Source: Blautia sp. MSJ-19 (lineage in GTDB: Bacteria > Bacillota > Clostridia > Lachnospirales > Lachnospiraceae). Taken from it: a stretch of 64,000 bases of DNA. How positions within the stretch are numbered: position 1 is the first letter of the stretch; each line of letters begins with the position of its first letter. The notes beneath the pieces are model-generated. The model was not told where the DNA came from. It saw only the letters and a program-made list of their open reading frames with translations, and made no database searches. Positions 36,334 through 45,114 of the stretch are shown here, piece after piece. Where the stretch lies: positions 1-64,000 of the forward strand of contig NZ_JAHLQA010000004.1 in assembly GCF_018918125.1 (NCBI RefSeq). Direction: 5' to 3'. A program made the translations under genes and the position numbers.

Positions 36334-36423
36334 TTATTTCTCTCCTCCTGAATTTAATATCATCCGCCGTCATTCAGCACTGTCGTGACAGCAGACAAAA
36401 AACCTATTTTATTACAATCTGTT

Positions 36424-36452
36424 ATTATACATGATTTCCTTTCAAAAATCAA
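36424..36452 (-). promoter_or_regulatory. Promoter of the egsA-like/ispF/cysS/mrnC/rlmB/sigH operon
   Basis: On minus, -35 TTGATT (36447..36452), 17 bases, perfect -10 TATAAT (36424..36429). The leader of about 85 bases contains a short CTGTCGTGACAG palindrome. Confidence 0.75.
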
Positions 36453-36473
36453 CGAAAGCCATCAGATCTCCCC

Positions 36474-37922
36474 CTACAGGTTCAGATAATTATAAACCAC
36501 TCTGGAAATCCTGCGTATATTCTCAACAGCGTCTGTTCCGTTCTCTGACATGACGCATAAAATATATGTCGTCTTTGGACCGTAAACGATTGCAATATCA
36601 TGTTGGTCTTCATCTGTTTCTCCCGTCTTATTGGCAATCGTAATATTTTCTCCGACTCCTTCCGGAATCTTCGTCGTGTTTTCCTGATTCATAAGAAGAT
36701 TCAGCATTTCTTCTGATGCTTCCCTGCTGACGCATTCCCCTCTGTAGATCCGTTCAAGCAGTTTCCCACAATCTGTAACTGTCGTCTGATTGTGTCCTCC
36801 AAGTGTTACAAGTTTTGACGCAGACGGATGCAGAGTACTCTGATAACTGGTTCTGGTATATCCTTCTTTCTGCAGATATTTATTTACCTGCTCCGCACCA
36901 TCCTGAAAATCATGGCTATCCGACTGCAATCTGCCCAGTTCGTTACAGGATTCATTGTCACTGACTGTGATCATATTCCACAGCAGAGTATCCACTTTCT
37001 CTTTCACCTTTGCATCATCTGCCGCTGTCTTGAGCTGTGCAGCCTCATGTTCCAGAACCTTATCCATATCTTCATATGTTTTTGCCATAACAAAAGCTTT
37101 AATAAGACTTGCTGAATACAAAGGCTCATCATTCAGAACGATTTCCTCCTCTGTCTCCAGATCTTTCACATACACGCTCCACTCGCCCTCATATCCGGAA
37201 AGCATCGTCTCAAGCTGTGGTTCCAGTGTATCCATCCCAAGGTCTTCCAGGTCACCTACTTTACCCGTCTCATCCACCGGAAAACCATCCTCCGTCACAC
37301 CAGCTTCCTGCACCAGTACTCCATTTGTACCGCCAAAATAGTACGTACCGGAAAACATCTGACCATTTGAAGTCATTTCCAGCTCATGAATCCCCGGCTC
37401 TGTGACCATTCTGCCATTTTCATCAAAATAATAATATCCATCGTAGGTGGCTCCGTCTGCCGTATAATTACTGATGTAGTGTACCTGCGGCGCAGCACTG
37501 AGCTTCCCCAGATTGTTGACCATATAATACCCATCAAACTCAGTCACTTCCTCACTGTCTCCGGATATTTTTGTACAGCTCAGTTTATTGATCTTCACCA
37601 TATGCGAACTGTCTGCCTGAAAACATCCGTTTTCGTCATGATAATAAAATCCGTCCAGTACTGTTCCGTCTATTTCCATATGATCAAAATAATGTACTGC
37701 TGCCGCGTTATCCCTGCTCCCATCTTCTTTTAGGCAGTAAAATCCATCGCTTTTTAAAAGATATTTGTCTGATCCGTCACTGATCGGACGAATCTGTGCT
37801 TCTTCTGTGACTGACAGCAGACTGCTGGATGCCGCCGGCACAGGAACCGCTGATCCCGCCAGTACAGCTGTTACTCCTATTGCCCAGATCTTCCATTTTT
37901 TCAAACGGTTTCCAGTTGCCAT
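36474..37922 (-). CDS. Secreted class-A-beta-lactamase-fold serine hydrolase with surface repeats
   Basis: The 482-residue protein has an N-terminal membrane helix or signal peptide (about 10-30), then about 190 residues of YYFDENG-type repeats (FYYHDENG, YYYFDENG, TYYFGGTNG), like cell-wall or glucan-binding modules. The C-terminal 230 residues are a class A beta-lactamase/DD-peptidase fold: SASLIKAF (Ser-x-x-Lys), VSDNESCNE (SDN) and NKTGETDED (KTG). The active site is complete. It could be a surface peptidase or lactamase-like enzyme; resistance is not implied. The ATG at 37922 follows GAGGAGAAAC. Confidence 0.87.
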   Translation of the reverse strand: MATGNRLKKWKIWAIGVTAVLAGSAVPVPAASSSLLSVTEEAQIRPISDGSDKYLLKSDGFYCLKEDGSRDNAAAVHYFDHMEIDGTVLDGFYYHDENGCFQADSSHMVKINKLSCTKISGDSEEVTEFDGYYMVNNLGKLSAAPQVHYISNYTADGATYDGYYYFDENGRMVTEPGIHELEMTSNGQMFSGTYYFGGTNGVLVQEAGVTEDGFPVDETGKVGDLEDLGMDTLEPQLETMLSGYEGEWSVYVKDLETEEEIVLNDEPLYSASLIKAFVMAKTYEDMDKVLEHEAAQLKTAADDAKVKEKVDTLLWNMITVSDNESCNELGRLQSDSHDFQDGAEQVNKYLQKEGYTRTSYQSTLHPSASKLVTLGGHNQTTVTDCGKLLERIYRGECVSREASEEMLNLLMNQENTTKIPEGVGENITIANKTGETDEDQHDIAIVYGPKTTYILCVMSENGTDAVENIRRISRVVYNYLNL

Positions 37923-37963
37923 ATGTTTCTCCTCTTTCTGTATATTCCTGCTTTTTTGTCCAT

Positions 37964-37991
37964 AGTATACAGGATATTTTTTGTATGTCAA
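37964..37991 (-). promoter_or_regulatory. Promoter of the beta-lactamase-fold gene
   Basis: On minus, perfect -35 TTGACA (37986..37991), 16 bases, -10 TATACT (37964..37969), starting just after the helicase stop. Confidence 0.75.
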
Positions 37992-38005
37992 GCTGACTTA
38001 TTTTG

Positions 38006-40360
38006 TTATTTTCCGAACTGTCCCCAGAAGTCTTTCAACTGCATTTCCAGATCCTTCAGTAAACATATGCGGGCATCGTTCCATTCTCTTGGAAACAGAC
38101 TTCGATACTCTCTGTTCGCAAACCGGTCATCCATCAGAAGGATCGTTCCGATATCTTCTCTGGTTCTGATCACTCTCCCTGCCGCCTGCAGGACTTTGTT
38201 CATTCCCGGATAGCGATATGCATAATCAAAACCCTGTTCTCCTTTTTGGTCGTAATACTCTTTCAATATCTCCCTTTCGCAACTGACCTGTGGAAGCCCT
38301 GTTCCAACCACTGCAACTCCGATCAGACGATTTCCGATCAGATCGATTCCTTCCGAAAAAATCCCCCCCATCACACAGAAACCAACCAGTGTTTCCCCGC
38401 GTTCTTCTTTAAATTCTTCCAGAAACTCTTCGCGTTCTTTCTCTGTCATGGAAGCATGCTGACTGATACAATGTACCCATCCTGCTGCATATTCTTCCTG
38501 ATAAACCTGATATACATCTTCCAGAAGTTTATACGATGGAAAAAAGACCATGTAATTTCCTTTTTTCTGCCAGCTCATTCTCGCAATATATTCTGCAATT
38601 CTGTGGTACTCTTCATAATTCCGCCTTGTGTAACGGCTGCTCACATCCCGGCATATCAGAAGACAACGCTTTTTTTGTTCAAACGGGGATTCTACATAGA
38701 TGCCAAAGTTTTCTGTTCGGGTACTCAGCATCTTACGATAGTACTGCATTGGAAGAAGTGTCGCAGAAAAAAACACTGTGGTGACACCTTTATCCAGACA
38801 TCTCTGCAGATTTGCTGCCGGATTGACACAGAACAGTTTTATATAAAATCTTCCGTCTTCTCCAAATGCCGTATACACCACATAGTTTTCATCTACAAGC
38901 TCTGCTATATTCAGGAAATCACGCACTGCAAAGTAGAAATCAAGGATTCCATCCACAACCTCCTGTGACGGTGGCTCCTCCATCAGCTGATCCAGTTCTC
39001 CCTGAACACTCAGAAGACTGACCGGCAGAACTCCGGCATTTTCCTGAACCTGCCAGGAAACACAGTTTTTCCTCAGTTCTTCTAACTGACGTATCACTTT
39101 TCCCAGCTTCTTCCACATTTTCTGACTATAAGGTTTCAGGAAATCACGGGTCTGTATCATCTCCTCCAGACAGAGCGAAGCACTGTACATTTCCCGTCCT
39201 CTGTCAACCAGATTATGTGCCTCATCAATCAGAAAAAGATAGCTACCTGATATATTTTCTCCAAAAAATCGTTTCAGATAAACATTTGGATCAAATACAT
39301 AATTGTAATCACAGATCACACCATCCATCCAGACCGCCAGATCCAGACTCATTTCGAACGGACATACCTGCCATTTTTCCGCATGATGCAGAATCGTTTC
39401 ACGATCAAAACACTGTTCTGTTGTCCAGAGTTCATAGACCGCCGCATTGACCCGGTCATAATGCCCCTTTGCATAAAGACATTTTTCCGGATCACATTCC
39501 GGTTTCTCACAAAAACACAGTTTTTCTTTTGCCGTAATCGTAACTACTTTAAAAAGCAGGCCTTTCTCTCTCAGAATCTCAAATGCATCCTGTGCAACCG
39601 TTCTCGTAATCGTTCTGGCAGTCAGATAAAACAAAGTTTCCGCTTTTCCCTCTCCAATCGAACGTACCGCCGGAAATACCGCCGACATCGTTTTTCCGAC
39701 ACCTGTCGGCGCCTGAATGAAAATCTGCTCCTGCCTGGATATCGCATGATAAATGCCGGCAACCATTTCTTTCTGTCCTTTCCGATAATCAAATGGAAAC
39801 TCCAGATTCTGCATAGACTGGTTTCTTTTCCTTCTCCATTCAATCTGATAGGACAGCCATTTGTAATAGGCATCTGTGAGTTCTCTGTACCATTCCTCCA
39901 GTTCCTGTCTGGTCAGTGTTTCGCGAAAACGTTTGATCATTTCTGTTTCCAGATGTGCATACGTCATCTGCACATCAATTTCCTGCAGATCATGTTCATC
40001 TAAATAGATCCACGCATAGCAGAGTGCCTGCGCCCGATGCACCAAAACCGGTTCTTCAAGCAGTTCCAGATTCTTATATATTCCTTTGATCTCATCAATA
40101 CAGACTTTTTCTTCCTGTGTAAAGATGCCATCCGCACGTCCCTCCACACGAAGGATCAGTTCTGCATATTCCGTATCTTTTTTTAAAGAAACCTCCGGCT
40201 GATAATGGCTCCCCATCTGTTTCTGAATCTTCCTGTGGAGACGGCTTCCCTTCAGCATAGCCTCTTTGTCTGCTGCGCCGCCACTGCTTTTCAGATCACC
40301 GCTTCTTAATATAAATTCCACCAGATTTCTGACCGAAATACGGACGATCGGTTTTTCCAT
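38006..40360 (-). CDS. XPD/DinG-like DNA helicase with N-terminal nuclease-like domain
   Basis: The 784 residues contain Walker A QAPTGVGKTMSA (about 214-225), the DEAH box FLIDEAHNLVD, and a four-cysteine set between them (CFCEKPECDPEKC region) typical of the Fe-S cluster of XPD/DinG helicases. Before the helicase, about residues 70-100 read VEGRADGIF ... CIDEIKG, a G-x-x-D ... E-x-K pattern of PD-(D/E)xK nucleases such as Cas4/RecB. The protein is probably a 5'-3' helicase coupled to nuclease activity in repair. The C-terminal motif VI region (QAAGRVIRT) is intact. Confidence 0.88.
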   Translation of the reverse strand: MEKPIVRISVRNLVEFILRSGDLKSSGGAADKEAMLKGSRLHRKIQKQMGSHYQPEVSLKKDTEYAELILRVEGRADGIFTQEEKVCIDEIKGIYKNLELLEEPVLVHRAQALCYAWIYLDEHDLQEIDVQMTYAHLETEMIKRFRETLTRQELEEWYRELTDAYYKWLSYQIEWRRKRNQSMQNLEFPFDYRKGQKEMVAGIYHAISRQEQIFIQAPTGVGKTMSAVFPAVRSIGEGKAETLFYLTARTITRTVAQDAFEILREKGLLFKVVTITAKEKLCFCEKPECDPEKCLYAKGHYDRVNAAVYELWTTEQCFDRETILHHAEKWQVCPFEMSLDLAVWMDGVICDYNYVFDPNVYLKRFFGENISGSYLFLIDEAHNLVDRGREMYSASLCLEEMIQTRDFLKPYSQKMWKKLGKVIRQLEELRKNCVSWQVQENAGVLPVSLLSVQGELDQLMEEPPSQEVVDGILDFYFAVRDFLNIAELVDENYVVYTAFGEDGRFYIKLFCVNPAANLQRCLDKGVTTVFFSATLLPMQYYRKMLSTRTENFGIYVESPFEQKKRCLLICRDVSSRYTRRNYEEYHRIAEYIARMSWQKKGNYMVFFPSYKLLEDVYQVYQEEYAAGWVHCISQHASMTEKEREEFLEEFKEERGETLVGFCVMGGIFSEGIDLIGNRLIGVAVVGTGLPQVSCEREILKEYYDQKGEQGFDYAYRYPGMNKVLQAAGRVIRTREDIGTILLMDDRFANREYRSLFPREWNDARICLLKDLEMQLKDFWGQFGK

Positions 40361-40407
40361 ACTGTTCTTTTCCTGCCTTCCTAGGGACGCCTGCCTGTTT
40401 CAGACTT

Positions 40408-40443
40408 CAAAAAAAGCGCATACCCGCTTCCGGAATATGCGCC
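40408..40443 (-). terminator. Intrinsic terminator after the HPr-like gene
   Basis: On minus, GCGCATA and TATGCGC form a perfect 7-bp stem around TTCCGGAAGCGGG, followed by TTTTTTT. Confidence 0.92.
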
Positions 40444-40461
40444 CTGTCTGCCGTATACGCT

Positions 40462-40689
40462 TTATGCTACAGCAAATTTTGCCATTACTTCGTTAAATCT
40501 CTGGCTCTCTCCATAGCATCTTACCGTCAGTTCTCTGGTAAGATCCATGCTCAGAATACCTAAAAGGGATTTGGCATCAATAATAATTCTATTATAGGAA
40601 ATGTCAATGTCAAAATCGCATTTGGTAGCTTCGTTTACAAATTCTTTTACATCTTCAGTCGCATTTAATCTAATATGTCTTTCAACCAT
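40462..40689 (-). CDS. HPr-like protein lacking the catalytic histidine
   Basis: The 75-residue protein has the HPr size and the C-terminal part (DAKSLLGILSMDLTR, with the regulatory-Ser position, then ELTVRCYG). The N-terminal phosphorylation motif HARPA is replaced by LNATEDVKEF. It cannot carry phosphate on His15, so it is not a PTS carrier in the usual sense. The Ser46 equivalent remains, so a Crh-like regulatory role is possible. The ATG at 40689 has AGGAGG 9 bases upstream. Confidence 0.85.
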   Translation of the reverse strand: MVERHIRLNATEDVKEFVNEATKCDFDIDISYNRIIIDAKSLLGILSMDLTRELTVRCYGESQRFNEVMAKFAVA

Positions 40690-40722
40690 ATGCTTCATCC
40701 TCCTGCATCAGACTTTAGGCGT

Positions 40723-40751
40723 ATTTTGTCACTCTGAGGAGGATTTGTCAA
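40723..40751 (-). promoter_or_regulatory. Promoter of the HPr-like gene
   Basis: On minus, perfect -35 TTGACA (40746..40751), 17 bases, -10 CAAAAT (40723..40728). Confidence 0.6.
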
Positions 40752-40867
40752 CAGACTTAAAATTTTATTCATATTTTTCGATAAATTATATAATTTTATA
40801 TTCTCAGATAAAAATTTTTTGTGATTTTTTCTAGTGGAATTCTATCATATTTGAACATAGTTTTAAA

Positions 40868-40898
40868 GAGAAAAAGATCCGGCATCGGGCCGGATCTT
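40868..40898 (-). terminator. Intrinsic terminator after aspartate kinase
   Basis: On minus, AAGATCCGGC, 5 bases and GCCGGATCTT form a perfect 10-bp stem followed by TTTCTC. Confidence 0.9.
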
Positions 40899-40915
40899 CC
40901 AAATCTCCTCTTTAT

Positions 40916-42235
40916 TTATACCTGAGTCAGGACAAAAATATCATAAATTGCTTTTACTGCGGTCTCAAAATCCCTGTTTTCCACACCAATGATGATGTTC
41001 AGCTCACTGGAACCCTGATCGATCATCTTAACATTGACATGCGCATGTGCCAGTGCTGCAAATACACGACCTGCGGTACCTCTCTGAGACTTCATCCCAC
41101 GTCCTACGACTGCGATCAGTGCCAGATCAGATTCCATTTCTACAAAATCCGGCTGAACTGCACGATGAATGCCCGCAATTACCTGCTGTTCCTTTTCTTC
41201 GAATTCATCCTGATGTACATAAACCGTCATTGTATCGATTCCGGAAGGAACATGCTCAAAACTGATTCCCTGATCTTCAAATACCTGAAGAATCTTTCTT
41301 CCGAATCCGATTTCGCTGTTCATCATGGATTTCTCAATATTGATGGAGCAGAAACCTTTTTTGCCCGCAATACCTGTAATCACGTATTTTGGTTTGCGGC
41401 AGGTGCTTTCCACGATAAATGTTCCCTTATCATCCGGACGATTTGTATTACGGATATTGATCGGGATACCTTCCTTGCGAACCGGGAAGATTGCATCTTC
41501 GTGAAGGACAGTCGCTCCCATGTAAGAAAGCTCACGAAGTTCTCTGTATGTGATTGTCTCGATCACTGCCGGATTTTCAACAATTCTCGGATCCGTTACA
41601 AGGAAACCGGAAACGTCTGTCCAGTTTTCATAAATATCTGCATGGATTGCTTTTGCTACCAGTGAACCGGTGACATCTGATCCACCCCTGGAAAATGTTT
41701 TAACAGTCCCGTCTTCCATTCCACCATAAAATCCCGGAATAACGGCTCTTTCACATTTCTGAAGTCGTTTGCTGAGAAGCTTGTCTGTCTTGTCGGCGTC
41801 AAAATTTCCGTTTTTGTCAAAGCGGATGACTGTTGCAGAGTCAATAAACTCATATCCCAGATATGCAGCCATTACTTTACCATTGAGAAATTCTCCTCGG
41901 GAAGCCGCATATTCATTTCCTGCATGTGCTTTAAAATCTGTCTCGATCTGTTTGAATTCTTCTTCCAGGGAAAGATCCAGATTCAGACCTTTGATAATTT
42001 CATAAAAACGGCTTTTGATCTCTGTCAGAATATCACTGAAATCTTCGCCTGCTTCCGCTTTGTCATAGCACGCATATAAAAGATCTGTTACTTTTGTGTC
42101 TGCGGAAAATCTTTTGCCAGGTGCGGACGGTACCACATAACGTCTGCTCTCCTCGCTTCTGATAATATCTCCAACCTTCTGAAACTGTTCCGCATTGGCC
42201 AGAGAGCTTCCTCCAAATTTTACAACCTTTTTCAT
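40916..42235 (-). CDS. lysC: Aspartate kinase
   Basis: This enzyme phosphorylates aspartate, the first step to lysine, threonine and methionine. The 439 residues start VVKFGGSSLANA, contain FSRGGSDVTGSLVAKA (substrate and nucleotide site) and end with two ACT domains, including VVGRGMKSQRGTAGRVF. I start it at 42235, where the preceding bases include a GGGTGAGAAG site. The single gene has its own promoter and terminator. No lysine riboswitch is seen in its 90-base leader. Confidence 0.95.
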   Translation of the reverse strand: MKKVVKFGGSSLANAEQFQKVGDIIRSEESRRYVVPSAPGKRFSADTKVTDLLYACYDKAEAGEDFSDILTEIKSRFYEIIKGLNLDLSLEEEFKQIETDFKAHAGNEYAASRGEFLNGKVMAAYLGYEFIDSATVIRFDKNGNFDADKTDKLLSKRLQKCERAVIPGFYGGMEDGTVKTFSRGGSDVTGSLVAKAIHADIYENWTDVSGFLVTDPRIVENPAVIETITYRELRELSYMGATVLHEDAIFPVRKEGIPINIRNTNRPDDKGTFIVESTCRKPKYVITGIAGKKGFCSINIEKSMMNSEIGFGRKILQVFEDQGISFEHVPSGIDTMTVYVHQDEFEEKEQQVIAGIHRAVQPDFVEMESDLALIAVVGRGMKSQRGTAGRVFAALAHAHVNVKMIDQGSSELNIIIGVENRDFETAVKAIYDIFVLTQV

Positions 42236-42332
42236 AATAACACTTCTCACCCTTCTGTTTTCTTGCTGATGCTCACATTGTTTGTCAGTGCTTACAGCAG
42301 CCTTTTCTTTTCAGTCAGAAAATCTGTCTTTT

Positions 42333-42361
42333 ATTGTATTGAAAAACAGCGGGATTTGCAA
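42333..42361 (-). promoter_or_regulatory. Promoter of aspartate kinase
   Basis: On minus, -35 TTGCAA (42356..42361), 17 bases, -10 TACAAT (42333..42338). The leader carries a hairpin GCTGCTG...CATCAGC near 42268..42303. Confidence 0.7.
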
Positions 42362-42386
42362 GTATTTCTTTATAAAAAACTAATTT

Positions 42387-42668
42387 TTATGCACAATATT
42401 CACGAAGAATATTTTCAAGAGCAGACGCGCTGCTTGTATGGCATCTGCAGACCGGAATAGATTTTTTCTTAGCTTCTTCTACGGCACAATTGACCATTTT
42501 GTGAGAAACCGTGCTTGTAAACAGAATCATGAGATCCGGTGCCCCGATTTTCTTTTTCATGGCTCCTTTTTCTTTTGCAAATACTTTTGCCTTACATCCA
42601 TATCCTTTACAGATATCCTCATACTGACATACCATACGTTCATTACCGCCTACAATTACGATACTCAT
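42387..42668 (-). CDS. DUF2325-domain protein
   Basis: The 93-residue protein begins MSIVIVGGNERM and continues YEDICKGYGCKAKVF, the pattern of DUF2325, a family of unknown role. It has several cysteines and many lysines. It is transcribed from a promoter whose -35 lies inside the end of trmO. Confidence 0.85.
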   Translation of the reverse strand: MSIVIVGGNERMVCQYEDICKGYGCKAKVFAKEKGAMKKKIGAPDLMILFTSTVSHKMVNCAVEEAKKKSIPVCRCHTSSASALENILREYCA

Positions 42669-42708
42669 AGCATCACCTCTCCTTTTGTTATTCTCATCTA
42701 ACTCATGT

Positions 42709-42740
42709 TTTAAAAGTAAAGCGGACTTAAGATCCGCTTA
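42709..42740 (-). terminator. Hairpin downstream of trmO, in the DUF2325 leader
   Basis: AAGCGGA, a 7-base loop and TCCGCTT followed by TACTTTTAA. It can end trmO transcripts but also lies downstream of the DUF2325 promoter, so that transcript crosses it too. Confidence 0.65.
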
Positions 42741-42776
42741 ATGTTCCTTTGTTAGCTTATACTAACTGTGTATAAA

Positions 42777-42805
42777 ATACTATCACATATTGTTTTGTTT
42801 GTCAA
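42777..42805 (-). promoter_or_regulatory. Promoter of the DUF2325 gene, inside trmO end
   Basis: On minus, perfect -35 TTGACA (42800..42805) made of trmO codons, 17 bases, -10 TAGTAT (42777..42782) immediately after the trmO stop. Confidence 0.8.
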
Positions 42806-43502
42806 AGGATTTTTTTAATTCTGTTATATCGCAAACTGTAAGCGTCTCTCCCCTCACCCGAAAATGGATGTCTCTGTCACCATAAGCCAGTCCATAAATC
42901 TTCTCCGGTTTATTCTGATATCGTGGACGAGGATCATTTGCCAGTACCTCGAGAAGCGCTTCTCTCTGTGCCTCCGGTACTTTTTGTATAAGCTTTTCCG
43001 GGAACTCCACATTTAAACGATAATCTCTGATATGATCGGTAAATCCACCTTTTGCCTCCGGGTGGCTGTCTGCGTATGGAAGATACGGCTTGATATCATA
43101 AATCGGTGTTCCATTCATCAGATCTGCTCCTGCTATATGCAATACCGGCCCAAGTTCCTGATGGAACTCTATTTTTTCCAGACGCACAGAAGACAATCCA
43201 ATGCTGTTCGGCCGAAACGGAGAACGCGTTGCAAACACCCCCATCCTCGTATTTCCACCAAGCCTCGGCGGGCGTACTGTCGGTGACCAGTTTTCTCTCA
43301 CAGCCTCTGAAAACTGCCATATCAGCCAGATATAACTGTATTCTTCCAATCCGCGAAATGCCTCTGGCACACGATATTCCGGTTCAAAAACGATCGTTGC
43401 TTTCAATGCATCCAAGCGATTGCTCTGATGTGGAATCCCAAATTTTGTTGGAAAATCATTGTGGATCCTTGCAATTACTTTCATTTCATGTTCTTCTGCC
43501 AT
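42783..43502 (-). CDS. trmO: tRNA (N6-threonylcarbamoyladenosine-N6)-methyltransferase TrmO
   Basis: TrmO (YaeB/TsaA) methylates t6A37 in Thr tRNAs. The 239 residues contain the signature ATRSPFRPNSIGLSSVRL (about 94-111) and the PRLGGNTRMGVF segment, plus the C-terminal Asp-rich and RPRYQ helical tail. The ATG at 43502 follows AGGAGAGG. The terminator of the upstream symporter gene ends 22 bases before it. Confidence 0.93.
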   Translation of the reverse strand: MAEEHEMKVIARIHNDFPTKFGIPHQSNRLDALKATIVFEPEYRVPEAFRGLEEYSYIWLIWQFSEAVRENWSPTVRPPRLGGNTRMGVFATRSPFRPNSIGLSSVRLEKIEFHQELGPVLHIAGADLMNGTPIYDIKPYLPYADSHPEAKGGFTDHIRDYRLNVEFPEKLIQKVPEAQREALLEVLANDPRPRYQNKPEKIYGLAYGDRDIHFRVRGETLTVCDITELKKSFDKQNNM

Positions 43503-43524
43503 AAACCTCTCCTGCTCTTCCTCA

Positions 43525-43553
43525 TAAAAACAGCCTGCATAAATGCAGACTGT
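43525..43553 (-). terminator. Intrinsic terminator after AGCS symporter 1
   Basis: On minus, ACAGTCTGCA, 4 bases and TGCAGGCTGT with one mismatch, followed by TTTTATG. Confidence 0.85.
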
Positions 43554-43585
43554 CTTCGTTTTCTGATATTGTATCGCTTCTTCCT

Positions 43586-44965
43586 TCAGCGGTCAATGAT
43601 TTCAATCTCAGTATCATCTTTTGCATCCAGATTATTTATGTATTTTTTTGTCTCCGCAACGATCACATTGGACAACATTAAAACCGCGATCAGGTTTGGC
43701 AGTGCCATCAGTGCATTCAGAATATCCGCGATCGTCCATACCAGATTTAAAGATACAACCGGTGCGATCACAGCTACCGCTATGTACAGCGTCCGATACG
43801 GAATAAGCCCTTTTTTGCCTGCAAAATATTCCACACAGCGTTCTCCGTAATATGCCCAGCCAAGTACAGTTGAATACGCAAATGAAACAATTCCCACAAC
43901 CAGTATCACCGGACCGATCACAGGAATCTGCTGAAATGCCAGTGTAGTCAGTACACCACCATTCGTGATCTCTCCCATATCAATCGCCGGATTTTTCATA
44001 ATACTTGTAACCAGGACCAGACCTGTCATAAGACATACAACAACCGTATCCCAGAACGTACCGGTACTGGATACCAGGGCCTGGCGTACCGGATTTCTCG
44101 TCTGTGCCGCTGCTGCAGCAATCGGAGCAGAACCCATACCAGATTCATTAGAAAACAGACCTCTCGCGATTCCATACTGCATCGCCATCATGATTCCTCT
44201 CCCTACCAGTCCGCCTGCCGCTGCTCCAGGAGTGAATGCCATTTTACAGATCGTAACGACTGCAGGGATGATAAAGTCATAATTGATACAAAGAATGACA
44301 AAACATCCGATAACATAAAAAGCTGCCATAAAAGGAACCAGTTTTTCACAGACGTTGGCAATTGCCTTGATCCCGCCAAAGATAACCAACGCAGTCAGTA
44401 CAGCCACCACGATTCCTACTGCTGCCGGTGGGATATGCAGATTTTCTTCACATACCGTTGCAATTGCATTGACCTGTGTGGCACAGCCGATTCCAAACGA
44501 TGCAAATCCTCCAAAAACGGCAAAGATCAGACCAAGCCATCTCATATGAAGTCCACGCTCAAGAGCATACATCGCACCGCCCTGCATACGCCCGTCTTTT
44601 GTTTTGACACGATATTTGACTGCGATCAGTGATTCACTGTATTTTGTCGCAATACCAAAGACACCTGTCAGCCAGCACCAGAGCACTGCTCCCGGTCCGC
44701 CAAGTGCAATGGCGGTTCCGACACCAATGATATTTCCAGTTCCAATCGTAGATGCGAGCGCAGTGGTCAGCGCACCAAACTGACTGACTTCCCCCTCTCC
44801 ATCAGGATCTTTCGTAACAGACAGTCTGATCGCAGTTCCAATCTTTCTCTGGATCACACCAGTACGTATTGTCATAAAAATGTGTGTTCCAAGGAGCAGC
44901 AAGATCATCCACCACCCCCATACCCATGCATCGATCTGATTGATCAGGTTTACAATTCCATCCAT
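43586..44965 (-). CDS. Sodium:alanine/glycine symporter (AGCS family), copy 1
   Basis: The 459-residue protein has about 10-11 membrane helices and the AGCS signatures STIGTGNIIGVGTAIALGG and GPGAVLWCW, and a later NESGMGSAPIAAAAAQT. It imports alanine or glycine with Na+. The ATG at 44965 has GGGGAGG 7 bases upstream; a longer frame lacks this. Copy 2 lies at 60570..61985; the two are clear paralogs. Confidence 0.93.
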   Translation of the reverse strand: MDGIVNLINQIDAWVWGWWMILLLLGTHIFMTIRTGVIQRKIGTAIRLSVTKDPDGEGEVSQFGALTTALASTIGTGNIIGVGTAIALGGPGAVLWCWLTGVFGIATKYSESLIAVKYRVKTKDGRMQGGAMYALERGLHMRWLGLIFAVFGGFASFGIGCATQVNAIATVCEENLHIPPAAVGIVVAVLTALVIFGGIKAIANVCEKLVPFMAAFYVIGCFVILCINYDFIIPAVVTICKMAFTPGAAAGGLVGRGIMMAMQYGIARGLFSNESGMGSAPIAAAAAQTRNPVRQALVSSTGTFWDTVVVCLMTGLVLVTSIMKNPAIDMGEITNGGVLTTLAFQQIPVIGPVILVVGIVSFAYSTVLGWAYYGERCVEYFAGKKGLIPYRTLYIAVAVIAPVVSLNLVWTIADILNALMALPNLIAVLMLSNVIVAETKKYINNLDAKDDTEIEIIDR

Positions 44966-44993
44966 ATCCAATCCTCCCCTGTTATTTTGGAAA

Positions 44994-45055
44994 CAAAAAA
45001 ACACAAGGACATACATCACACATTTATGCGTGCTGTACGCCCTTGTACTTTTTGG
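44994..45055 (-). terminator. Intrinsic terminator after the patatin gene
   Basis: On minus, a long imperfect stem with outer arms TACAAGG and CCTTGTG, followed by TTTTTTT. Confidence 0.8.
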
Positions 45056-45114
45056 TTCGCTTTTATTTTATGTATCTGATTATACAGAATCTGACGCTGA
45101 TATGCAACCTGAAA

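Noticed and set aside
42236-42386. Lysine riboswitch upstream of aspartate kinase
   Set aside because: I searched for an L-box leader, but the leader is only about 90 bases and lacks its conserved segments.
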